Shown piece by piece: positions 17,773 to 26,832 of a stretch of DNA of 62,255 bases. How positions within the stretch are numbered: position 1 is the first letter of the stretch; every line of letters begins with the position of its first letter. A model generated the notes under the pieces. That model was given only the letters and a program-made list of their open reading frames with translations, was not told the DNA's origin and made no database searches. The position numbers and the translations under genes were made by a program. The DNA lies in the NCBI GenBank assembly GCA_900470775.1, contig UCBZ01000046.1, forward strand, positions 1-62,255, read 5' to 3'. This stretch comes from Hyphomicrobiales bacterium. Lineage in GTDB: Bacteria > Pseudomonadota > Alphaproteobacteria > Rhizobiales > Beijerinckiaceae.

Positions 17773-18984
17773 TTACCGTGCCGTCTCGGCTGAACTCTTC
17801 GCTCCCTGGCGCAGAGCGGCTTCCGCCTCCAGCGTCGAGACTCGCGCGGTCGGCTGATAGTTGAAGCCACCCTGTCGACCGAAGGAGTCGATCCCGAAAG
17901 CTCTCAACGTCTCAACTGCCTCGGCGGCACTCTCATCTGCGCCATTGCGGTAGATCGGATAAGCATTCTCCAGAAATTGGCTGCCCTCGAGCCTGAGGTC
18001 GCCACGAAAGAGCCCGTTGGCGGCGACATGACTGCGGAACTCGGCTTCGGCCTGATCCACGGATTTATTGATGGGATTGGCGATGACCTCCACACCAAAA
18101 TATTCGCGGCCGTGCGCGCGACCGTAGAAATCCGAGTATACGGTCAGACGTTTCCAAGCTCCGTCATATGAGAAATTGTAGATGATCTCTTCATCGAAAC
18201 CACGCATGCCCTCGAAGCTGAAATAAAGCGCCAGGAGCGTTATCGTTTCGAGCTGCTGAGATACAGGCAATCCGCAAAGAGTCTGCAGACGTCGAATCGG
18301 GATCGTCGAGACGATGCGATCGGCAATGATCATCCGGCCGTCAACAAATAATGCGAAGCGGGTGCCGCGCTTCTCGATCCGATCGAGCGCCGCCCCGATA
18401 AGGATACTCGCGCCGCGGCTCGATAGCGCCTTGGCTGCGGCAGCATAAAGCAGCGAGAAGCCTTCGCGCGGCCGGGCAAGTTGACGGTTTGTCGGGGCCT
18501 GCGGCTTTTGCCTGCGCAGACGGCCCAGGATAGCGCGTAGCGAACCATGCTCGCTGATCCACTGCATGCGCTTGTGCGCCAGTTCGATGCCGATCTGGTC
18601 CGACGAGACGCCGTAAAACCGCGTCATATAGGCATCTAGGCCCGACCGGTGCAGCAAGCGGCTACCGATCCAGTGGCGGGCGAATTCGCGGGCGTTGCGC
18701 ATCCGGCGCTGAAAGATCCGGGCATACGCGGCGGACGCAAAGATGCGCGCAATCTCCAATGATCCGGCGCGCAAAATGTCGTCCTTTACCGAGATCGGAT
18801 AGGCCGCGATCCGTCCCTGCGGCGTCAACCGTGCCCAGCGTGGCAATATCGGCACGTAGTGCGGAAGAAGCTCGGGAAAGTGCTTCAGCAGCGGCGAGTC
18901 ATCTTGGAAAATCAGGCTGCCGATGTCGAAAGTGTACTGGCCGGACGACCAATCGAGATGGTTCCCGCCGATCTGGGCATATTC
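17773..18984 (-). pseudogene. 5'-truncated FAD-dependent oxidoreductase of a polysaccharide locus
   Basis: About 400 residues of an amine-oxidase/protoporphyrinogen-oxidase-like flavoprotein can be read. The homologous part begins at IGGNHLDWSSGQYTFDIGS, which in this family follows the Rossmann GxGxxG strand and the ERAxxxGG segment by only a few residues. The first roughly 35-40 codons, including the FAD dinucleotide-binding motif, are missing and are replaced by IS3-family sequence from about 18985 onward. An ATG inside the IS (19035) keeps a frame open but cannot supply the FAD site. Such oxidoreductases, related to UDP-galactopyranose mutase-type enzymes, often accompany glycosyltransferases in EPS/LPS loci, as here. 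Confidence 0.75.
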
Positions 18985-19494
18985 CGTCGTCCGGCGACGC
19001 AGACGAACGAGACCTGGGCGATGGATTTTGTCCACGACCAGCTCGCGACGGGCCGCAAGATCAAGGTCCTGACCGTGGTCGACATCTTCTCCCGGTTCTC
19101 GCCGACCGTCGATCCGCGGTTCAGTTATCGCGGCGAGGACGTCGTCGTGACGCTTGAGCGGATCTGCGGCGCCATGGGCTATCCCCGGAGCATCCGCGTC
19201 GACCAGGGCTCGGAATTCGTCAGCCGGGTCCTCGATCTCTGGGCCTATCAGAAGGGCGTCGTGCTCGACTTCTCAAGGCCGGGCAAACCGACCGACAACA
19301 GCTTCATCGAGTCCTTCAACGGCAAGTTCCGGACCGAGTGCCTGAACACGCACTGGTTCATGAGCCTTGACGACGCTCGGGCAAAAATGGAGGCTTGGCG
19401 CAGAGACTACAACGAGATCCGGCCACACAGCGCCATCGGCAACAAGCCGCCGATATCGCTGATGAACGGCTCTCCGGCGCCCCCGCCGGCATGA
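18985..19494 (+). pseudogene. Truncated IS3-family transposase OrfB
   Basis: About 169 residues of the rve integrase core. All three DDE acidic residues are still readable: Asp in WAMDFVHD, Asp in IRVDQGSEF and Glu in FIESFNGK, followed by the RRDYNEIRPH tail common to the family. The N-terminal helix-turn-helix part and OrfA (needed for frameshifted OrfAB) are missing, so the copy should be inactive. Confidence 0.85.
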
Positions 19495-19517
19495 GCCCTA
19501 ACTCCGGAAGATTCCAG

Positions 19518-19599
19518 CTCGCGCTGGCCCAAAATCGGGGAGCACGTCAAAATCGCCGGAAACAAACTCAGCGCTGGATAAAAACTGGGGGCAACGTCA
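19518..19599. repeat. Tandem copy of the IS right-end motif
   Basis: Two 32-33-bp units, 19518-19549 and 19567-19599, share the pattern CTC..GCGCTGG...AAAA..GGGG..C.ACGTCA. The outer unit is the terminal inverted repeat; the inner is a degenerate second copy 17 bp inside. Confidence 0.65.
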
Positions 19600-19602
19600 C
19601 CG

Positions 19603-19824
19603 TTTTTCCTGGACACGATCCGGCGGATCAACCGAGTCCGGCGCCTGCTGTCCTATCGCTCCATGCTCGATCGCAAGCGCTACCGGCTGCAGTGCGAGGA
19701 TCACCTCGCCATTCTCGATTGTCTGGCCGAGGGGCGGCAGGCGGACGCTGCCGAGCGCCTGCGGGCGCATCTGTCCCATACCATCGAAAACCTCAACATT
19801 ATCCGGCCCCTGCTCAATCCTTGA
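19603..19824 (+). pseudogene. 5'-truncated GntR/FadR-type regulator (FCD-domain tail)
   Basis: Immediately to the right of the IS end an open frame reads about 73 residues typical of the last helices of an FCD ligand-binding domain: LLSYRSMLDRKRYRL, EDHLAILDCLAEGRQADA and AERLRAHLSHTIENL, then a stop codon. The HTH and most of the FCD domain are gone, replaced by the IS. It is therefore the 3' stub of a GntR-family gene whose 5' part was lost in the same rearrangement that truncated the flavoprotein gene on the other side. Confidence 0.7.
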
Positions 19825-20000
19825 CGAGAGGGGAATGAAGTCTGCCGCCCCTTGCGGTCTGCTCGGAGAGGAGCAAGGCGTCGTCGATCTCTGATGCCAG
19901 GATATCGCACTGTGCTTTCAAGCTTCGAATGGGCCGAAAGGCCGTTCCGTTAAGCTTTGTTAACGCGCCGGTGCGAGCTTCGGTCTGAAGGGAGCCGACC

Positions 20001-21923
20001 ATGACCATGGTTCGCATCCACAATGATGCCAATGGCCTGCCGCGCCTTCCGTTCTGGGCCGCAGCTTTTGTGACCTTGGCCTGCGTCGCGCTCCTCGCCC
20101 TGAGTGGGTGGCGGGAATGGCAGGCGAGGAGCGCCGACCTGAAGAGCGCCGAGGTCGATATGACCAATCTCGCGCGCTCGCTCACGCAACATGCGGAAGA
20201 CACTGTCGAGGTTGCCGATGCGATACTGCTGGGCTTGGCCAACAGACTCGAAACAAGCGGGACGGATTCAGCAGCGATCTCGAGAATTCAGGCTTTTCTG
20301 GAGCTTCGCAAGCCGACATTGGGCCGTATCCGGGGCCTTTTCATCTACGATGCAACAGGTCGTTGGCTGGCGACCACGGAGAGGGTGAACCTCGCCGGCC
20401 TCGACAATAGTGACCGCGCCTATTTCAGGCATCATCGCGAGTCGGAGGACACCCGCGCCTATCTGGGCCAACCCGTCAAGAGTCGATCGGGCGGCCAATG
20501 GATCATCACGGTGTCCAGGCGCTTCAACCATCCCGACGGAAGCTTCGCCGGCGTTGTTCTCGCGACCGTCGACGCCGCATACTTCTCCCAGTTCTATCGG
20601 CAGTTCGACCTTGGGCCGAACGGCGCCATCACGATGCTGAGCGCCGGCGGCATTCTGCTCGCGCGCAGTTCCGATGACGGCACCTATGTCGGGCGGGACA
20701 TGTCGGCGACGCCTCTCCTGAAGGAGCGGACATCGCGCCCCTCCGCCAGCGCCTATTATTTCAAATCCCCGCTGGATGGCCTGCAGCGCTTGAGCGCCTA
20801 CCGCTTCAGCGAGCGCTACCCTCTGCTGTTGCTGGCGACCCAGGCCCAGGAGGATGTTCTAGCGCCCTGGCGGCAGGCTGCCGTCATACGCACGGCCGTC
20901 GTCGTCGTCCTGACGGTGGTGATCGGTATCATCGGCTTTTATCTCGTGCGCCAACTCGTCGGGCGCCAACGCATGGCGATCGCGCTCGCCGCCAAGGAGG
21001 CGGACTTTCGGTTGCTTGCGGAAGAATCGAGCGACATGGTCATGCGGATCGGCTTCGATGAGCGCGTTCTCTACGCGTCGCCATCCTCCACGCGTGTCGT
21101 GGGCTGGGACCCTTTGCAACTCGTCGGGACGCCAGCCCTGGCGGGCGTCAACCCGGAGGATTTGCCCCGCGTCGAACAGGCGGTCGCATCACTGAAGCGC
21201 GGCGACGTCGAAGAGGCCAGGATCATCTATCGCACGCGGCACCGGGAGAAGACTGAGATCTGGGTCGAGACCGCCTTGCGCGTGACGAGAACGCCTGCCA
21301 CCGGCATGGTCGACGGCGTCGTGGCGATCTCGCGCGACATGACGGAACACAAGGACCTGGAAGACAAGCTCGCGGCGCTCGCGGCCTCCGACGGGTTGAC
21401 CGGGCTTGCCAATCGCCGCTCCTTTGACGAGCGGCTGCAGCAGGAATGGGCGAGGGCGGCGCGAGACGGCACGTCTCTTGCGCTGCTGATGATCGATATC
21501 GACCATTTCAAGAAGTTCAACGATCACTACGGACATCAGGCCGGAGACAGCTGCCTGCGGACCGTCGCAGGCGTTCTGACGGACCATGCGCGGCGGCCGG
21601 CCGATCTGGCAGCGAGATATGGTGGCGAAGAGTTTGCGCTGCTCTTGCCGAACACGGATGCCGAAGGCTGCGAGCGGGTCGGCACCCGGCTTCGCGAGGC
21701 CCTTCGCGAAGCGGGGATTCCGCACGCCTTGAACCCTCCCTCCGAGCTTGTCACTGCCAGCCTCGGCGGCGCGATCGCTTGGCCCAGCATCGCGACGGAG
21801 ACGAACTGCGCCTCGCTGGTCGCGACGGCCGATCGCGCGCTCTATGCAGCCAAGGCCAACGGGCGTGACTGCCTGGTGATGTCGGGACAGGTTATGGCCT
21901 GGCCTCGCGCGAGGAGCGCGTAG
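20001..21923 (+). CDS. Cache-PAS diguanylate cyclase
   Basis: Membrane-bound c-di-GMP synthase of 640 aa. TM1 spans about residues 18-37, a periplasmic double-Cache-like sensor about 45-290, TM2 about 297-318, then PAS (about 333-450) and GGDEF (about 460-630) domains. The active-site motif is GGEEF at 541-545, a functional variant, and the RPAD sequence just upstream is an RxxD inhibitory site, so product inhibition is expected. It probably senses a small periplasmic ligand and raises c-di-GMP. Convergent with a second cyclase at 22093. Confidence 0.92.
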   Translation: MTMVRIHNDANGLPRLPFWAAAFVTLACVALLALSGWREWQARSADLKSAEVDMTNLARSLTQHAEDTVEVADAILLGLANRLETSGTDSAAISRIQAFLELRKPTLGRIRGLFIYDATGRWLATTERVNLAGLDNSDRAYFRHHRESEDTRAYLGQPVKSRSGGQWIITVSRRFNHPDGSFAGVVLATVDAAYFSQFYRQFDLGPNGAITMLSAGGILLARSSDDGTYVGRDMSATPLLKERTSRPSASAYYFKSPLDGLQRLSAYRFSERYPLLLLATQAQEDVLAPWRQAAVIRTAVVVVLTVVIGIIGFYLVRQLVGRQRMAIALAAKEADFRLLAEESSDMVMRIGFDERVLYASPSSTRVVGWDPLQLVGTPALAGVNPEDLPRVEQAVASLKRGDVEEARIIYRTRHREKTEIWVETALRVTRTPATGMVDGVVAISRDMTEHKDLEDKLAALAASDGLTGLANRRSFDERLQQEWARAARDGTSLALLMIDIDHFKKFNDHYGHQAGDSCLRTVAGVLTDHARRPADLAARYGGEEFALLLPNTDAEGCERVGTRLREALREAGIPHALNPPSELVTASLGGAIAWPSIATETNCASLVATADRALYAAKANGRDCLVMSGQVMAWPRARSA

Positions 21924-21984
21924 GTAACGCTGTCTTCGCCGATGCTTTTGGTTCGCGGAGCAACAGCGTGGAGCTAGGAGGCAA

Positions 21985-22009
21985 TTTCGGCGAGGCGCCT
22001 CGCGCCGAA
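21985..22009. terminator. Possible bidirectional hairpin between two cyclase genes
   Basis: A TTCGGCG...CGCCGAA stem enclosing a GC-rich inner stem lies in the convergent gap between the two diguanylate cyclase genes. It has no T tract, so it is only a weak candidate. Confidence 0.3.
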
Positions 22010-22092
22010 GTCGAGGCTGCTCTCGTGATGGTGGAGCGCGGAGCTCTCCCGTGATCGTCTGCCGGTCCGACTGGACGGATCTAGCTGAAGGA

Positions 22093-23673
22093 TCAGGCAG
22101 CACGGCTCCAGCGCCCGCGCCCGCTCTTCTTGACCTTGTAAAGCGCGTTATCCGCCCTGCGCATCAGTATGGCTGCGGAATCCGCGTCGTCCGGGTAGAC
22201 TGCCAGGCCGATCGACAAGCTGACCTCGAGCCTGTGGGCCTCGACCAAAACCGGCTCGGCCAGAGCGGCCAGCAAGCGCAGGGCGACGGCGGCCGGATCG
22301 CCACATCTCTGTCCCGACCTGCACAGGACCGTGAATTCATCGCCGCCGACGCGGGCCAGCAGATGCGGCTCGCCCAGGGCGGATCGGAAACGCTCGGCGA
22401 CGGAGCAGAGCAGTGCGTCGCCTGCGGCGTGGCCGTAGGTGTCGTTGACCTCCTTGAAGTGATCGAGATCGAGCCAAAGCAGGCCCACCTCGCCACGACA
22501 CGCAGCGGCCTCCTCGATGGCCTGATGCAGTTCGTTCCGAAACAGGCGAAGATTCGGCAGGCCCGTGAGGGCATCATGGTTCGCGAGATAGGCCATGCGC
22601 TCCCGCGCCGACTTCTCCGCACGGATGTCGCGTACCTCGATCAGGTGTAGCGGGGGTCCGGAGGACGGGATCGGCGTCGCGCTGAATGCGACATCGATCC
22701 GGGCACCGCCCGCCGTGATCAGTCGCTTTTCGACCTCGCCGATATCGCCGTTGCGACGCTGTCCGATCGAGGGCGGCCCGGCGACGAAATCTGCAAGAGG
22801 GCGTCCTTCGATCTCCTCCTGCCTCAAATCCACTAAGGTGCCAAAGGTGCGGTTCGCCGCGATCACCGTCTGGTTCTGGCAAACGACGATGCCGGTCTGA
22901 GCGGCTTCGATGATGCTTCGCATTCGTGTGGCTTCGGCCGAAGCCCGATGGACGCGCTTGTCGAGGAATACGGTGACCAGGCTGAGGATCACGATCAAGG
23001 ACGTCACCAATGCGACCGAGAGCCCGAGCAGAAACTCCGACAAGTCGCCATCCGAAACCTCAAGGCCTGGATCGGCTTTGAGGATCGCAGCCGCCATCGC
23101 CGTGAAATGGAGGCAACAGACTGCCGCACCGAACAGCGCGGTCGCCGCAAGTCGATGCCGCAACGCGCCGGAACGACGTTCGATGACAATTGCAGCGCCT
23201 GCTAGCAGCGCGCCGGAGCCGAGGGAAAGCGCAACCAGAGCCGGCTCCCATTCGAGCGTGCCGGCGAAGACGAGCGCCTTCATTCCGGTAAAGTGCATGC
23301 TGGCAATCGCTGCACTGAGGACGATGGCCCCTCCCAACGCGTGGAGAGAGACTGCCGACAACAGAAGCGGCATGGCCATGCCGGCGATCAGGATGCTGAG
23401 CAGCGCCGAGGCGAAGGTCAACGTGATGTCGTAGCTGATGGCGGTAGTAGGAGAGAAGCCGAGCATCGCAACGAAATGCGTGGACCATATGCCCCCGCCC
23501 GCAACGCAGGCCGCCATGAGGGCCCAGCCATGCCGCGCCTTGCCGTGTTGCGCGCGGGCATGGCTGATGATGGCAAAGACGGTAAATCCGGAAATCAGCG
23601 AGATGAGAATTGCCAGGATAACGAGCCGCGCGTCATGACCAGTCCGTATGCAGTCCAGAACGCGGATGAACAT
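22093..23673 (-). CDS. MHYT-PAS diguanylate cyclase
   Basis: Protein of 526 aa. The start is the ATG at 23673, with GAGG about seven bases upstream; an in-frame TTG two codons earlier is less likely. The N-terminal seven-helix MHYT sensor (about 1-240) shows three His-containing repeats, STHFVAM, SMHFTGM and LHFTAM, proposed in this family to bind copper and sense O2, CO or NO. A PAS domain (about 255-355) and a GGDEF domain (about 360-525) with intact GGDEF near residue 448 follow. No EAL domain is present. An RxxD I-site is not evident. The AT-rich upstream region probably holds its promoter. Confidence 0.92.
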   Translation of the reverse strand: MFIRVLDCIRTGHDARLVILAILISLISGFTVFAIISHARAQHGKARHGWALMAACVAGGGIWSTHFVAMLGFSPTTAISYDITLTFASALLSILIAGMAMPLLLSAVSLHALGGAIVLSAAIASMHFTGMKALVFAGTLEWEPALVALSLGSGALLAGAAIVIERRSGALRHRLAATALFGAAVCCLHFTAMAAAILKADPGLEVSDGDLSEFLLGLSVALVTSLIVILSLVTVFLDKRVHRASAEATRMRSIIEAAQTGIVVCQNQTVIAANRTFGTLVDLRQEEIEGRPLADFVAGPPSIGQRRNGDIGEVEKRLITAGGARIDVAFSATPIPSSGPPLHLIEVRDIRAEKSARERMAYLANHDALTGLPNLRLFRNELHQAIEEAAACRGEVGLLWLDLDHFKEVNDTYGHAAGDALLCSVAERFRSALGEPHLLARVGGDEFTVLCRSGQRCGDPAAVALRLLAALAEPVLVEAHRLEVSLSIGLAVYPDDADSAAILMRRADNALYKVKKSGRGRWSRAA

Positions 23674-23907
23674 GGGCAACCTCGCCGTCTCAAGTACTTG
23701 CTACGGAATCGCCGCGCGACTCGTTCGATTCAGTATTGAAGCATAACGGCAAAATACTTTCTGCGTGGTCAAGAACCTCATGGTTAAGTTAGGTTTAAGA
23801 ATTAAATTACAAAGCTGTCGATAGGCTCGACAAGAGGATGTTTAGTATGAGCTTGTCGCGCTTGGGGCGTTTTTATTTTGCTGTGGACATCGCGGGCGTC
23901 CTGCCTC
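23674..23907. other. AT-rich intergenic region upstream of the MHYT cyclase
   Basis: A 234-bp gap between the MHYT cyclase start and the lysE stop, both on the minus strand. Its central part (about 23750-23850) is distinctly AT-rich, with TTAAGTTAGG-type runs and no gene. It should contain the promoter of the cyclase gene. Confidence 0.4.
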
Positions 23908-24555
23908 CTAGGCGGATGGCCGCTTGGCCAAAGCCAGGCCGACACCCAATGCGATCATTGCGCCGCCCGAAGCCTCGCGGAGGCGCTTGACCAGCCCGGG
24001 GCGGGCAACCGCACCTTCACGGATACCGCTGGCCGCAAAGGCGACCACGACGTCGGCCAGGGTGTTGAGGACGACGGAGATGAAGCCCAGAATCAGGAAT
24101 TGCAGCGCCACGCTTCCCGTCGTGTCGACGAACTGGGGGATGAAGGCGAGGAAGAAAGCCGCGGTTTTAGGGTTGAGCGCCTCGACGACGACGCCCTCAC
24201 GGAACGCCTTCCGAGGTCCGATGGGCGGCTCAGCCGCGCCACCGCTGAGGACGTTCGCCGCGTCCCGGCGTGCAGCCTGGAAGGTGCGGAAGCCGAGCCA
24301 GACGAGATAGGCCGCCCCGACAAATTTGAGCGCGGTGAACAGCTCCGCGCTCGCGAGCACGATCGCAGACACGCCGACGCTGCCGGCAAGGACATGGACC
24401 ATGCCGCCCAGTCCGGTGCCGAAGCTGGACGCGATGCCTTCAGCGCGGCCGCCGGCGAGCGTTCGGGCTGCTACGTAGAAAATGCCGGGACCGGGCGTGA
24501 TCGCGAGCAGGAAAGCTGCGCCGACATAGAGAGCGAATTGCGCGAGATCGGGCAT
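23908..24555 (-). CDS. LysE family translocator (RhtB-type amino acid exporter)
   Basis: Inner-membrane protein of 215 aa with about six helices. LysE/RhtB hallmarks are AITPGPGIFYV near residue 19, GTGLGGMVHVLAGSVG near residue 46, and FREGVVVEALNPKTAAFFLAF (split across 118-138) near the middle. Family members export lysine, homoserine, threonine or similar compounds. It lies 41 bp downstream of paiB on the same strand, and the pair is divergent from a MocR regulator. Confidence 0.9.
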   Translation of the reverse strand: MPDLAQFALYVGAAFLLAITPGPGIFYVAARTLAGGRAEGIASSFGTGLGGMVHVLAGSVGVSAIVLASAELFTALKFVGAAYLVWLGFRTFQAARRDAANVLSGGAAEPPIGPRKAFREGVVVEALNPKTAAFFLAFIPQFVDTTGSVALQFLILGFISVVLNTLADVVVAFAASGIREGAVARPGLVKRLREASGGAMIALGVGLALAKRPSA

Positions 24556-24596
24556 GGGATTTTACCAGTGAATGCGATGGTTGCTGGGGAGCGGCG

Positions 24597-25223
24597 TCAG
24601 GCGACCGGGACCAGTGCAGCTGCCTCGCGTTCCGATGGCCGGGCGCTTTCGGCCAGGCCGGCGGCAACCTGGGTCCGATCGGCCAGGCTGCGATTCTGGC
24701 TCATCTTGCGCTTGCCCTCCAGCCGCGTGATCGGCATACGAATGCCGACGATCCCGCGCAGCTGCGCCTGGATGAAATCGGGAGGGGCGTCGGATACGCC
24801 CCAGGGCACCGCGCGCTCGCCCTCATGGATGTCGGTCAACCGGGTCACGGCCTCCAGCAGCCTGGCCGGATCATCGAAGAATTCGACCGGGCCATAAGCG
24901 TGGACCCCGACATAGTTCCAGGTCGGGACGACCTTCCCAGTCTCCTGTTTGGTCGCGTACCATGACGGCGTGATGTAGGCGTCCGGCCCCATGAAGATCG
25001 CCAACCCGTCGCCGATCGCCGCTGTCCTACATTGAGGGTTGGCCCTGGCGAGATGGCCGTACAGGACGCCATGCTCACCCTCATTCTGGTCGAGATAGAG
25101 CGGCAGCGGCGTCGCGAGTATGCCGTCCGCCGTGGCGGTGATGAAGGTGGCGAGACGGGCCGTGCGGATGGTTGCCCGGATGCTGTCCCTGTCGTCGTCA
25201 CGGAAGGCTGGAGGCGTGTACAT
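24597..25223 (-). CDS. paiB: PaiB-type FMN-binding protein
   Basis: Protein of 208 aa. The start at 25223 has a GGGAG ribosome site, and the sequence then begins MYTPPAFRDDD, a typical PaiB opening. The FMN-binding split-barrel region contains YGHLARANPQ near residue 68 and WNYVGVHAYGPVEF near residue 102, with a trailing RLEGKRKMSQNR. PaiB proteins are annotated as negative regulators in Bacillus but are more probably flavin or heme-utilisation related enzymes. It forms an operon with the LysE exporter and is divergent from a MocR regulator. Confidence 0.9.
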   Translation of the reverse strand: MYTPPAFRDDDRDSIRATIRTARLATFITATADGILATPLPLYLDQNEGEHGVLYGHLARANPQCRTAAIGDGLAIFMGPDAYITPSWYATKQETGKVVPTWNYVGVHAYGPVEFFDDPARLLEAVTRLTDIHEGERAVPWGVSDAPPDFIQAQLRGIVGIRMPITRLEGKRKMSQNRSLADRTQVAAGLAESARPSEREAAALVPVA

Positions 25224-25243
25224 CTTGGAACTCCCTTGTGTTG

Positions 25244-25269
25244 TCTGGACAGATGCAGCCATTCTGGCC
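25244..25269. promoter_or_regulatory. Candidate MocR operator: direct repeat TCTGGMC spaced 19 bp
   Basis: TCTGGAC at 25244-25250 and TCTGGCC at 25263-25269 are direct repeats spaced about two helical turns apart inside the 77-bp paiB/mocR divergent region. A reversed copy (GTCCAG) lies at 25304-25309 inside the mocR start. MocR regulators characteristically bind direct repeats at this spacing. Confidence 0.4.
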
Positions 25270-25300
25270 TGCCGGGAATAGCCAGTTGTGAGGGATTGAA

Positions 25301-26719
25301 GTGGTCCAGTTGGAAGGCGTCGGACGCAGGATCATCGCGGCGATCAAGAACCAGATCCACAGCGGCGCCTATCAACCGGGCGATCGGCTGCCCTCGTCGC
25401 GGACCTTCGCGGCCGAGTGGGGAGCGTCCCGCACCACCGTGACGGCGGCCTATGGTCAGCTGATCGCCGAGGGATATCTGGTCACGCGGGCCGGAGCCCG
25501 TCCGGTCGTGGCCCAGGGCCTCGTGACCGAGCCGAAACTGACGCTCGCCCCAAAGGCGGCGGCACGACATCTCTCGGGCTTCGCCCAACGCCTGCTCAGC
25601 TTGCCGCCGGCGACACCGCCTCAAGCGGTCAAGGTCGCGGACTTCCGCTACGGAGACCTGGCCGGTGATGATTTTCCAGTGCTGGCTTGGCGGCGAGCGC
25701 TGAACGCGGTCAACCTTCGACGAAGCGCGCGGCTGCGCTATGGCGATCCCCAGGGCGCTTCCGATCTGCGCTCGGCACTGCAAGGCTATCTCTGGCGGGC
25801 TCGTGGCATCAGCTGCTCGCCGGACGACATCGTCGTCGTCAATGGCTCGCAGCAGGGGCTCGACCTGTGCGCCCGGCTGCTGCTCGATCCCGGCGATGCT
25901 TTCTTGATCGAGAACCCGGGATACGTGCTAGCACGTCATGCCTTCGCCGCCGCTGGCGGCGTTGCGGTTCCTGTTCCCGTCGATGCCGAGGGCATATGCA
26001 CCGACGAACTGCCATCGGGGCGTCTCGTCTATGTCACGCCCTCGCACCAGTTTCCGCTCGGCGGGGTTCTCTCCGCCTCGCGCCGACGTGCGCTCCTCGC
26101 CTGGGCTACCGCTTCAGGCGCCTGCATCGTCGAGGACGACTACGACGGCGAATATCGGCACGACATTTCGCCGATCCCGCCGCTACAAACGCTCGATCCG
26201 CAGGCGGTGATCTATGTCGGCACCTTCTCAAAGACGCTCTCGCCCACCCTGCGACTGGGCTATCTCGTTCTTCCCGCCGGATTGGCTGGGATGTTCAACG
26301 AGGCCAAGCGGCTGACGGACCGGCACACCCCGCTGCTGGAGCAGGAAGCACTGGCCGACCTCCTGGTCAGCGGCGCCTACGAACGCCATGTTCGCAGCAT
26401 TCGCCGGAAGAACGCCGAGCGGCGTGCCGTGCTGCTCCAGGCCCTGTCGGGGGAATGCGGACCGGCGGTGTCGATCGAGGGCGCTGAAACGGGGCTCCAT
26501 ATCGTTATCTGGATCAACGGCGTCGATGCGTCTCGCGAGGGCGAGATCGTCGAAGCGGCACGCTCGGTCGGGCTTGGCCTCTATCCGGTGTCGTCGCTGT
26601 ATGATCCGAAGATATCCAAGCCTGGCACGGCAGGATTTGTTATCGGCTACGCTGCGCTCGACACCGACATGATACGTCGTGGCGTTTCGATGCTGGCGAC
26701 CGTCCTGAACCCGGCTTGA
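25301..26719 (+). CDS. MocR-family (GntR-HTH + aminotransferase) regulator
   Basis: PLP-binding transcription factor of 472 aa. The N-terminal winged helix (about 1-75) has GDRLPSSRTFAAEWGASRTT, and the fold-type I aminotransferase-like domain occupies about 110-465. The PLP-anchoring lysine lies in GTFSKTLSPTLRLGY near residue 310, and the cofactor-contacting Asp/Tyr in VEDDYDGEYR near residue 276. The GTG start has GAGGG six bases upstream. It is divergent from paiB-lysE and probably controls that operon in response to PLP or an amine; autorepression is usual in the family. Confidence 0.92.
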   Translation: MVQLEGVGRRIIAAIKNQIHSGAYQPGDRLPSSRTFAAEWGASRTTVTAAYGQLIAEGYLVTRAGARPVVAQGLVTEPKLTLAPKAAARHLSGFAQRLLSLPPATPPQAVKVADFRYGDLAGDDFPVLAWRRALNAVNLRRSARLRYGDPQGASDLRSALQGYLWRARGISCSPDDIVVVNGSQQGLDLCARLLLDPGDAFLIENPGYVLARHAFAAAGGVAVPVPVDAEGICTDELPSGRLVYVTPSHQFPLGGVLSASRRRALLAWATASGACIVEDDYDGEYRHDISPIPPLQTLDPQAVIYVGTFSKTLSPTLRLGYLVLPAGLAGMFNEAKRLTDRHTPLLEQEALADLLVSGAYERHVRSIRRKNAERRAVLLQALSGECGPAVSIEGAETGLHIVIWINGVDASREGEIVEAARSVGLGLYPVSSLYDPKISKPGTAGFVIGYAALDTDMIRRGVSMLATVLNPA

Positions 26720-26779
26720 GCCAACTGTAAACCGGCATCCCCGACGGTGGCGGAACCTGCGCAAAGCTCCAGCCTCACG

Positions 26780-26804
26780 GGAACAAAAGGCCGATTGCTG
26801 GGTT
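26780..26804 (+). promoter_or_regulatory. EcfG-like promoter (GGAAC-N16-GGTT)
   Basis: Lies 29 bp upstream of the hybrid kinase start. It matches the alphaproteobacterial general-stress consensus GGAAC-N16/17-CGTT except for the first base of the -10 element. Confidence 0.35.
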
Positions 26805-26832
26805 CGCTTGAGTTGCTCCCTGGTTGCGGGGC

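Larger units (their letters stand above)
18985..19599 (+). mobile_element. IS3-family element, 3' remnant
   Basis: The right-hand portion of an IS3-family insertion sequence. It contains the C-terminal two-thirds of the OrfB transposase and the right terminal inverted repeat, whose outer end reads (reverse complement) TGACGTTGCCCCCAGTTTTT, ending in the expected TG/CA. The left end, orfA and the start of orfB are absent: homology begins abruptly at about 18985, inside a flavoprotein gene. No target-site duplication can therefore be recognised. The remnant is flanked on both sides by decapitated genes. Confidence 0.85.
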
